NCBI GenBank assembly: GCA_030844895.1
Contig: CM061225.1
Span: 103,058,688-103,122,687 of the forward strand
Origin: Ambrosia x helenae
Taxonomy: Eukaryota > Streptophyta > Magnoliopsida > Asterales > Asteraceae
Reading direction: 5' to 3'
DNA length: 64,000 bases
Both the position numbers and the translations under genes were made by a program. Under the pieces are notes generated by a model. It had not been told where the DNA came from. It worked only from the letters and a program-made list of their open reading frames with translations, and did not search any database. Positions within the stretch are counted from its first letter, which is position 1. The number at the start of each line of letters is the position of its first letter. Below, piece by piece: positions 55,787 through 64,000 of this stretch.

Positions 55787-56786
55787 TTAATTAATAGTTA
55801 ATATTTAATAACTTCCAAGTACCACCTCATATGCTATCACAGATGCTATTTGTGTAATTTTGAGCCATGATAAATAAAATAAATTTTTTTAGGACTTCAA
55901 CTAGAATAACTTCTTTTCTTTAACAACATGGATGTTAAGAAAAAATCAGGCTGCAAGCACAACTTTCCAAGGAACCGTAAGAACCAATGACACTTTTTTA
56001 ACAAGACCCAGATTGTAAATAAAAAACATTATAAGTTTTGAATACATAACAAGAAAGCAAGTGCATTTATTGAATAAAAAATATTAGATGTATTGTTGGT
56101 AATTATTTCAACACTATTGGTAACTTAATCAACACTTGTCAATTGAGTATGGCCATACAAAAGAAGTTTGTTAAAGCACCACACACAATGACACAAGAGT
56201 GCTACCCTTATTATATGGCAGGGAACATGCATACGGATAATCATAAGATTTTCACTTTTATAATTATACAAAAACTATATGTATATCATATTCAAATTAA
56301 AAAAAAAAAAAGTAAAATGCTCGTTTTTATGACACAACTGTTTAAAATAATATAAACTTATGAAAAAGTTACGGGAGTTTAAAAATTTTAAAATTTAACA
56401 ATATGTTTTAAATGATTTTTCCATATTTTAAAAGTTGATTTACTTAAAAGTTTATAGTTTTGTAAAATTACTTCTTCTATTCCTCATAATTACACACACA
56501 AACATAACGCTAAGTTAAAAAGATAACAACAAAGTTAGAAAACTTGAGAGAACCTCTATCAACCAATCAAGTTTTTTTAATTAAAATGTTACTCATGTGA
56601 AAATAAAAAATATATGTGTAGCTCGTTGGGTACATATATATGGCTCGATACATATATTTAGCTTATACACGATGCATGTGATCCGATACTAGCATTTTAA
56701 TTAAAAAAAATAAAAAAAACATTGAATAATTAATAGTAAGCTATCTTCTCTCTCTGTAGAGAACATGGTTGAGTTGTAAGAACTAA
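55787..56786. other. Unassigned AT-rich spacer
   Basis: No feature seen; the ORF at 56143-56355 has no recognisable domain. TAA at 56784-56786 is the target duplication of the next element. Confidence 0.4.
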
Positions 56787-58796
56787 GGGGGGACGGGGCG
56801 CCTACCGAATTGAGCACGTGTATCTCACTACCAGCACGGTAACACCGCCGCCACCTGTGCTGGTAGTGGATCCGTGAAGCAAAAACGGGTTCTATCTAAT
56901 GGGCTGATAACAATCTATATTTAATGCAACGGTCATTTTTTATAATATATTTTATTACTTTTTGACCGTTTGAATTTATTTAATGTAAAACGGTAATATT
57001 TTTTTTTTTGACCGTTAATTTTGAATTGGTATAAATTTGTGCACGGTTTAAATAAAAAACACACAAACAAACAACCAAATTAACCAAAGTACTTTAAAAC
57101 ACAAACAAATCGAATGGATCCAAGGAAATCAAAGAGTGTTTCTAGGGGTGCAAGGGGAACCTCGAAATCTAGAGGTTCTAGTGGTCGAGGCAAAGCTTCG
57201 GGGTCGAGATCGGCTACGGTTGAACCGTATAGGCCTGTGATGAATTTTCCACAAACCCAACCCCAACAACAACCGTTTTTCTCACAATACCCACCATTCC
57301 AACAATTCCCACAAACCCAACAACCCATTCTATATCCACAATCATATTTTACTCCACCTCAAATAACAAATTCCCAACTAGAAGAATTCGAGCTCAACCT
57401 AGAAGATGAGGATGATGACGAGGAGGAAACTGTGCCAGAGACACAGTTCGAGCATCATGGAGATGAACAGGTAGACGAGGAAGCAGATGACGCGATTGAA
57501 GTTGAAGAAGTTGATGCAGGGGGGAAAAAAGAAATATGCAAAGCGACAGAAAGCTGTGAAGTGGAATACAACACAAGAGGTAGCTTTGGCAAAAGCTTGG
57601 TGTTATGTGTCGGAAAACAAGGAGAAGAGTAACCAAAGAAGCAAGGGTAGTTTTTGGAAAGCTGTCCAAAATCATTATGTGTCACTGTTGGGAGCATCCA
57701 CCCGAACAGTTGATCAAATTACTTCGAAATGGACTACCATGAACCCACAAATGAATGCGTTCAATGGACTTCATCAACAAGCGGTAACAATTATGATATT
57801 TTTAACTTCGCGTTTTATTTAGTTATAAAAACTTCTCTAAATTATATTAAATATACGGTTATATTTAATTATATAGGAGCGCATATGAGGGAGTGGATGT
57901 AGTGATCTAAACGTCGTGCAAACGGCGTTGAACGATTACAGAAAAAGCCATCCTTCGGGTTTTAATCATCAAGCGGCATGGGAGATTGTAAAAGACCACG
58001 ACAAGTGGAAGAAGCAAGTGTTGATGGGTGAAGACCCGTTCGATAGTCATTCCGACAAGAGACGAAAGTCTTTGGAAAGCGGCAACTAACAGCCGACTGC
58101 CTTTTCCACACCGGACGATACCACCCCCACTAGCCACATGCCGGACCTCAACGAAGATACCAACCCAACGCGGCCCAAACGAAAAACTAAGAAAGCCGCC
58201 GCTACCGAGTCTTCCAGCAAATCATTGGTTGACGAACTCGGGTCATACCGAGCAATGAAAGAAGACAAACTCAACCAGTTGGTCACCCTACAATCTCAAC
58301 AAGGCGAAAAATCAATGGCGTTTTTAGAGGAACAACGCGAAATGTTGAGACAACGGCAGTATGACCACGACTTGAATATTTATACAAAACCACACGAGCA
58401 CCTCAAAGGTAAATATTTGGAGTTGGATTTGAAACGTAAAGCAGAAATCGCGGCGAAACACGAATGGGAGCTTTATTGGGTTGAAGACGACGCGGATGAT
58501 GAAGGCGACGAGCAGGATGAACGCGTTTGTATTTTTTTTATTTTGGTTGATGTTTTTGTGTTTTTTTTTTAATTTTAATGGGTAACGGTAGTTTTAATTC
58601 AAACGGTCATTTTTTATTAAAAAACGGTAATTAAAAAAAGGAAAACTAAAAAATAAAGATTTCAGTGAAGTAAATCAGTTAAGTGTTGCCTACAAAAACT
58701 TGAATCAGTTAAGTAAATCAGTGAAGTGATATGTCAGAGTAGGATTGGTTAAAATCAGTGAAGGAAAAACTAAACTCTAGTAGCACCCTTATGCCC
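56787..58796 (+). mobile_element. PIF/Harbinger-like element B carrying ORF1 only
   Basis: TAA on both sides (56784-56786, 58797-58799). The start ggggggacggggcgcctacc and the inverted block agcacggtaacaccgccgcc...gctggtagtgg match elements A and C; the right end (cacccttatgccc) is degenerate. It contains an ORF1-type gene but nothing resembling a DDE transposase, so it is an internal-deletion derivative. Subterminal atcagtgaag/atcagttaag motifs crowd 58660-58765. Confidence 0.82.
57114..58572 (+). pseudogene. Harbinger ORF1: Myb/SANT-like and NAM-associated domain protein, broken
   Basis: Order: basic N-terminus (MDPRKSKSVSRGARG...), Q/P-rich stretch, acidic stretch (EDEDDDEEET), then a Myb/SANT-like domain: KWNTTQEVALAKAWCYVSEN, GSFWKAVQNHY, RTVDQITSKW. 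A 93-bp intron (57784-57876, GT...AG) separates DLNVVQTALNDYRKS, AAWEIVKDHDKWK and the NAM-associated C-terminal part (PDLNEDTNPTRPKRKTKKAA, EEQREMLRQRQYDHDL, LKRKAEIAAKHEW). In PIF/Harbinger elements this protein binds the element ends and helps import the transposase. Lesions: one-base shift in the G6A6 run near 57520, TGA near 57886, TAA near 58087. The C-terminal FFILVDVFVFFF tail is read-through of a T-rich region. Confidence 0.82.
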
Positions 58797-58799
58797 TAA

Positions 58800-59152
58800 G
58801 GAACCCACTTTATAACCACACGCTTAATTAAATAAAAAAGAATGTGTGGTTGTAAATTAAAAGATAATAAAATATTGAATGGAAAATTCATTTTTTAAAA
58901 GTCAACATTGGTGTGTTGTACTTTTTACAGCAGTGTAAAGCCATTGTAAAAAAAATTGTTTTTTTTTTCGTTTTTTTTTTCATTTTTTTTACGGTGGAGT
59001 TACCCATTTTTACATCGTTGTGTAAGAAAACTTTTAAATCGGTGTGTAAAAAACTTTTAAATTCACATTTTACGTCGGTGTTCTCACGGTTTTTCCAACT
59101 CGAGCTAGTTTTCATTTGAACCTAATCCTGTGTGTGTGTGTGTGTGTGTGTA
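58800..59152. other. Spacer with GT microsatellite
   Basis: Contains T-rich tracts, iterations of ttttacatcgttgtgtaa / tttaaatcggtgtgtaa (59010-59060) and a pure (GT)n run at 59129-59151. No gene. Confidence 0.5.
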
Positions 59153-59640
59153 TTAGAGAGTTCAAATGAGAATAAAATAGTTTGTAATAAGAAAAACGAA
59201 CAAATATTAACCAATAGAAATCTTTCATATAATAATTGTATTTAATCTTAAATAAATTATTAATTTTTTGTAACCCCCTAAACTAGTTAAATAAATGAAA
59301 CCCATAATTAATTTTTATGTTATATATTTTCAAAACGAACCTAATTAAAGTGAAAGATAATTCTGATATGTGTAGGATGAACTTTTATATGTGTAAGATA
59401 AACGTATGATAATCTCGATATGTGTTGGATAAACATATGATAATTTTCGATATATGTAGGACGAATTTTGATATGTATAGGACAAATTTTGATAATGTTT
59501 ATGATAAAGTGTTAATGACTAATTAACTAAAGAGTTAATAATTAATTTAACAAATGTTAAAGTATTTAATGTTTATTATTATGTCATTTGTTCTTTTTAT
59601 TTTCACATTAAGTTTCTTCTCAAATGATCCTCTCCGTATA
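59153..59640. mobile_element. Foldback-type MITE with internal minisatellite
   Basis: Left gagagttcaaatgagaat and right (complement) gagaggatcatttgagaag are inverted. Inside, about five degenerate units of gatatgtgtaggataaac lie at 59365-59490. The end motif resembles the foldback at 38085. Confidence 0.6.
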
Positions 59641-60490
59641 TAGAATAAACTGCACGGATGGTCCTTGTTTTTCCCCCAAATTTAAAGTATACTCTTTAGC
59701 TTTTCAAAATTACACATATTTGATATGTGCTTTGTATTTTGTTTTATCAATGGTCCCTGATTTGGATGGAGGTTAAGTTTTTCAGTTAAGTCAATATAAA
59801 ATTACTAAATTACCCTCTTTAAAAAATAAATATTATACCCTCTCTCTATATCTCAGTCTCTCTCAACCCCCACCACCACCACCAAACCAACCACCTACGT
59901 TGTCACCTACAACAACACAACCACCATCACAGCAGGAGCCTTTTGTCGTTTCCATTTCCAACCACCACAATCCCGTTCTTCTCACCCTCCTTCTCCTCAT
60001 CAATTTCTTGTCAAACCAACAATTAAACACATTAAAAGTAAATCAGAACAGATTCAGAAAACTATGAACTAAATCAGTTAAATAGAAATAAAGTTCATGG
60101 TTTAAAAAACTATAAAACTAACAAAAGCAGTTTAATGTAACTTGGAAAAACTAACAAACATTGCAAAGGGACTCCATCAATTTCCAAGATAACCCACTTG
60201 GTTTAAGGGTAAGAAAAACTTCTATAACATGATCCAAGAAAAAACTCCAAGTCAAAATTGGCGATTGTTCTTCACCTCCAACATCATCATCACCATCTCT
60301 CATGATAGAATCTCCATTTCTATCCATACCAAAACCTAGGAAATCGAAAAGGGTTTTGAAGAAAACAATAAGTATCTCGGAGATTATCACTAATCACCGA
60401 GGGGTTTATACTTATGTTTACCCAAATACAATCCTTTACCCAAACCGTTGGTTTAGCCCGAGATGTGAAATACGAGTAAATGTGTGTGTG

Positions 60491-61291
60491 TGATGAAAGT
60501 AAAGACAAGAAGATATAAGTGGTTTGGTTAAGATCGACCTACGTCCACTATGAAGAGCCGGTTGTTTATTACTTTGGAGATTACAAAGTGTTACGAGAAG
60601 AACCTAGCTCTATAGTACAAATGATAATTTTCGGATCCTTTGCAAAAGAGTTGATGTCTTCTATTTATAGTGGAAGTCGTGGGACTTGAAGAAAGCCCAC
60701 GAGGAGCCTTGGTTGGTTTGGGCTTTGCCCCATCCCAAATGCTCTTGGCCCATGAAATAGGCGGAAAAAGGGGTGACCATGCTGCTGACGTTATCGGCAG
60801 TTGAGACTGCCTTGCCTGGTGGACACGTGGCGACGTCTGACTGGTCGCCGGTGGGATGTTGTTCTGACACAGCATGGTTGACTTACCTGCTGGTGTCTGA
60901 TGTGACGTTTGGCAGCAGGTAAGCATGCCTGTTCAGTACTGTTGAAGCAGTATGGTGGAAGCATGGAAGTAGTCAAGTCACTGTTGGTGTTAGTGGCAAT
61001 TGAACCACTGCGGACATGTGTTGCCCTCTGACTGGTGACGTCTCTGATCCTCTGTGGGCGGATCTTTCTGCTCCTTGATCTTCCGTACCTCGTACTAAAA
61101 GCTGGTGAACTGAGAAATATTCCGCGCGTCCGCGGACGCGCGCGTGCTCTTCTGAGTTAATGTAGGTAAGACCGCTTTATGTGCAGTCTTATTCTTTCTG
61201 GCGGAGTGGTTTCCGCGTGGTGATTCCGCAGAACATCCTGAAAAGGGATAGGGGCGCCGCCTCCGCGCGGATTAGGCTCCCTATCCCTTCA
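60491..61291 (-). repeat. Candidate solo LTR, GC-rich
   Basis: Minus strand begins TGAAGGGATAGGGAGCC and ends with the wording found at the 3' end of many plant LTRs: cataGTGGACGTAGGTCGATC, aaccaaaccacttatatc, ...TTTCATCA. No primer-binding site or coding sequence follows on either side, so it would be a solo LTR. Matching 5-bp flanks were not found, hence the moderate confidence. Minus-strand ORFs here are not genes. Confidence 0.55.
61123..61142. repeat. Perfect 20-bp GC palindrome
   Basis: cgcgcgtccgcggacgcgcg is its own reverse complement; it lies within the candidate LTR. Confidence 0.95.
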
Positions 61292-61292
61292 G
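61238..61292. repeat. Inverted repeat at the LTR end
   Basis: cctgaaaagggatagggg pairs with ccctatcccttcagg across a GC-rich loop of about 24 bases, making a strong stem at the edge of the candidate LTR. Confidence 0.85.
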
Positions 61293-61486
61293 GTTTCTTG
61301 TTGCTCAAGGGGTTTTTATTTGAATTGATGATATGGGTATGGCTATTTTGGTAGATATTATTGTCTCATTGAAGAAAGTTTTGAAATTGTCGAGGTTTGG
61401 TTCTGAAAGTATTATAAGGTGAAAAGATTGAAACAAAGGATGAAAGTGACGACTTGACCATTGTTACCTTCTTTCTCTCTCTAACG

Positions 61487-61907
61487 TTGTGTTCCCGAGT
61501 TTATTAAATAAAAGAAAAGAAGAGAAAGGGACACTAGGAGAGAAAAGAAAGGAAAATATATAATTTTATTTCGTGTTCCCGAGTAGAAAGGAAAAGAAAA
61601 GAATCTAAAGACTTTATGTGTTCCCGAGTTGAAAGGAAGAGAAAAGAAACGTATGTTTTACAATTATACCCTTGTAAGATTTTATTATAAGTTAAATGAG
61701 AGGGTAAAATGGTAAATGATATACTTTATATTTTTTTTCCTTTCTCTTCCTCCCGCTTCCTTCCAATTTGGAAGGAAGATTATTTGGGAGAATTTTCCTT
61801 CCCCTTCTCTCCACTTCCTTCCTTTAATGAAACTCTGGAACACAAAATTGTTCCCATTTCTTTTTGCTTCCTTTCCTTTCCTTCAATTATTAAACTCTGG
61901 AACACAA
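61487..61907. mobile_element. MITE with TTGTGTTCC inverted ends
   Basis: Left ttgtgttcccgagtttatta, right complement ttgtgttccagagtttaata. The terminal phrase gtgttcccgag recurs at 61573 and 61619, and ctctggaacacaa at 61836 and 61895, so both ends are iterated inward. Interior purine-rich left, pyrimidine-rich right (a large imperfect foldback). The ORF at 61709 is a shadow. Confidence 0.7.
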
Positions 61908-62108
61908 AGATGAAGTTAAAACAGAGGATAAAGGAGAAGGGGGTTCTATTTTTTATTTGGTGGGGGTATTTTGGTCATTTTACATGCTTAACCGACAAAA
62001 CTTAACAACGTTAGCTAGTCAAGATCAAAGTGTTATAAAATGTCAATGTAAGGGTCAATTGAAAATAGATGGAGACATCCGTGGATTTTACTCCCCTATA
62101 TATATTCA

Positions 62109-63195
62109 CTAGCTGATTACCCCAGAGGGTCCCGGGGTTAAAAAATCTAATTTTACGTGATAACCTATTGCAAATGGCCTAAGTTAACTAAGCACAAAAT
62201 CTCTCAATCATTGCATTTTCATAGTATTATAATAAGTAATAACTCATATTCTCTAATCTAAAACCTAATCAGTAATCATCTAAATAATCACTTATGCAAG
62301 CTACAACTATTCAAAAACTCATTACATCTCTCTAATTTCTAACATTCTAATGGCTCTTATAATTCCTAACCTAATCAACTAAACAAACACTTAAGTTTGA
62401 AGTTGTAACCATTGCATCTCATTATGCCACGTGGCATAATCAAGAGATGGTTGATGCCACCATTGAACGTCACGTCAACAACTATCAATTTTTCCCGGAA
62501 TCGTCCCGAGGTTGAAAAATATAACCATTCTAATAATACTAATACTAATAGTAATAATTATTACTCTTGTAATTAAATAAATAAAAAAATAACCTTGCTA
62601 TAAGGTGACACCATGTGTTGCAGTGTTGCGCGATTCTTTCTCTTAACTTCTCTTGATGAAGTATACCTAGTAAAATTCCAATGATAACATGGCGATTGGG
62701 CTGATTTTCAACATCGTAGATAAGAACCTGATTTAAAAGAAAAAGCATGATTAATGAATAACATGAACACTTTGTGTGTGTTTTTTCCTGTATAAACGAA
62801 ACCCCTCAAAAAATAGTCGATTTTTTTTTCTCCGTTTTTTATATAGCACTATGGTACTCGTTGGAAAGATAATAAAACGCTCGCTAATTTGGTGTAATTT
62901 TTTTCTTTAAAAAATTCCGTATATAAAAGATATAAACGTTTAAAAATTATGAGAAGAAACATGAGAGAAAAAATTTTAAATTTATTTTTAAATTTTTTTT
63001 TCCTAAAATAACTCAATTTAATTTTAGTAATTGAGAATTTAGGGTTTTATGTTTATCTTTTTTTTAATTAAAAAAGAAAATAATTCAAAAACAGTAAAAT
63101 CTTTCAATTATGATACCACGTGGTACTCTCAAGGGGGGGTTGAGGCCTCCATTGCACGCCACGTCAACATATACGTTTTCTTTTATATATATAGA
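62109..63195 (-). mobile_element. Helitron 4, tandem head-to-tail pair
   Basis: Minus strand 5' end TCTATATATATAAAAGAAAACG (19 of it clear), 3' end hairpin CCCCGGGACCCTCTGGGG (62137-62120) and CTAG followed by T. An internal second tail-like hairpin (tttcccggaatcgtcccgagg, 62491-62511) directly abuts a repeated head region. The phrase ccattgNacgNcacgtcaac occurs at 62460-62479 and again at 63149-63168, each near the end of a unit. Unit 1 is about 62109-62481, unit 2 about 62482-63195. The middle of unit 2 is shared with Helitron 1. No coding gene. Confidence 0.72.
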
Positions 63196-63206
63196 TAGAT
63201 ATGTTA

Positions 63207-63506
63207 GGGGGGACGGGGCACTACCAGATTTGGTCACGGGCCGGTACCCCACTACCAACACGGTAACACCGCCGCCAGTGATGCTGGTAGTGGATCCGTA
63301 AACCAAATTCTGGTTGTAGTTAATGGATGTGAAACCGTGAATGTGAATAATTTATTATTTCTTTATATACCACCGCCCCTTACCAGATTTGGTTTACCAA
63401 TGAACAAAGGAAGTTTAGAAATAGAGTATAATGAGGGACTTGTCAAAAAAAAAAAAGAAAACAGAGTATGAAAAAGAAAGGAGGATGGTTTGTCGAGGAA
63501 GATGAA

Positions 63507-63573
<67 letters not shown>

Positions 63574-63857
63574 ATAGAGGTTGTGTTTGGTGAGGATTTG
63601 AAAGTAAGTCAAAATTCTTATATATTATTATTATCATTATTATTATTATTACTAAAAATGTCGGTCAAAAAATTCATATATTATTATTATTATTATTATT
63701 ATTATGTGTGAAAATAATTGATTGTTGGGTAAAAAATCAGTGGAGTGCTGGCTCCAAAAAAGTGTTTTATTGAAGGAATCAGTGAAGTGATGTGGTAATG
63801 CAGGATTGGTATAAATTAGTGAAGTGAAAAGCAAATCAGTTAAGGGTCCCTTCCCCC
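63207..63857. mobile_element. PIF/Harbinger-like non-autonomous element C
   Basis: TTA at 63204-63206 and 63858-63860. Start ggggggacggggcactacc, end gggtcccttccccc. Same inverted block (aacacggtaacaccgccgcc...gctggtagtgg) and the same last 150 bases as element A, including tgtgtgaaaataattgat and atcagtgaagtga motifs (63735-63845). Contains (ATT)n runs at 63507-63570 and 63680-63705 that generate poly-Ile/Asn ORFs. Confidence 0.85.
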
Positions 63858-63860
63858 TTA

Positions 63861-64000
63861 CGTAGTGTATTGATCAATGGCGCAGCATAGTTGGGGCGGG
63901 GAGGGGCGGCCGACCCCCCGGGATTTTCGCGCAGAAGTTCCGATTATATAGTATTCGTATAGAAAATTTTAAAAATATAGGGTTTCGACCCCCCGAAACT
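63861..64000. other. Start of another GC-rich repeat, cut by the window
   Basis: ggggcggggaggggcggccgaccccccggg at 63892-63921 (with an internal palindromic part) and a later gaccccccgaaa suggest a MITE or related repeat; the right end is outside the window. Confidence 0.35.

Larger units (their letters stand above)
59643..62093. mobile_element. MULE-like element containing nested insertions
   Basis: Left end aataaactgcacggatggtc and right end (complement) agtaaaatccacggatgtct are inverted repeats of the type seen on plant Mutator-like repeats. A duplication of 9 bp is not clear. The interior holds a ctctctc/ccaccacc leader-like stretch (59840-59940), a minus-strand frame at 60390-60151 (MDRNGDSIMRDGDDDVGGEE...) of unknown identity, and the two nested elements listed below. 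Confidence 0.5.

Noticed and set aside
57394..57697. Minus-strand ORFs over the Harbinger ORF1
   Set aside because: Antisense shadows of the acidic stretch.
60591..60976. Three minus-strand ORFs in the GC-rich block
   Set aside because: Open by virtue of high GC content; the block is better explained as an LTR.
63415..63711. Poly-Asn / poly-Ile ORFs
   Set aside because: Translation of (ATT)n and (AAT)n arrays inside Harbinger element C.
1..64000. CRISPR arrays, operons, phage or other prokaryotic systems
   Set aside because: No spaced direct-repeat array or bacterial gene arrangement; repeats and introns are of plant nuclear type.

Overview
The window looks like a stretch of plant nuclear genome. 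AT-rich intergenic DNA is packed with nested retrotransposons, Helitrons, MITEs and SINEs around one recognisable host gene. Ty3/Copia LTR elements, a plant-type L1 LINE, tRNA-derived SINEs, PIF/Harbinger elements with a Myb/SANT-NAM-associated ORF1, and a plant vacuolar Mg2+/H+ exchanger (MHX) exon all fit a eudicot. A composite-family (Asteraceae) genome is my guess from the repeat style; this is inference, not a database result.

Layout. 1-3008: 3' end of a Ty3 chromovirus-like element with a 2.7 kb LTR, inserted into a minus-strand Copia element (3009-5005). 5634-9233: a related plus-strand Copia element with both LTRs and a target duplication. 11.3-11.6 kb: 5'-truncated LINE with a 19-bp target duplication. 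12204-13800: a TPR+SET-domain methyltransferase-like gene carrying one frameshift in a G run. 14-20 kb: SINE remnant, MITEs, a large foldback set in TA microsatellites, and an isolated MHX last exon with a nonsense codon. 20.5-26.0 kb: a nearly complete minus-strand L1 LINE with two lesions in ORF2. 26.3-38.5 kb: Helitrons, a SINE, PIF/Harbinger, hAT and CACTA ends, and a candidate captured exon. 38.7-43.5 kb: LINE and SINE copies, tandem duplications and hAT-like MITEs. 43.6-52.8 kb: a 9.2 kb LTR element whose two 2393-bp LTRs look identical but whose interior has no recognisable gag-pol. It sits inside an older inverted-repeat MITE. 54-64 kb: a plus-strand Helitron, a 2 kb Harbinger element keeping only its Myb-like ORF1, a MULE-like container with a nested LTR and MITE, tandem Helitrons, and a third Harbinger copy.

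How it fits together. Very little here is host coding sequence. The SET gene is the only good candidate, and even it needs its reading frame checked. Most elements are non-autonomous: Copia copies without gag, a coding-less LTR element, a Harbinger without a transposase, Helitrons without Rep/helicase. They depend on machinery encoded elsewhere. The window therefore records parasite-on-parasite mobilisation, with several nesting events that can be ordered in time (Ty3 into Copia; LTR element into MITE; LTR and MITE into MULE).

All boundaries were found by eye from terminal motifs and target duplications. Family names rest on recognised motifs, not on searches.
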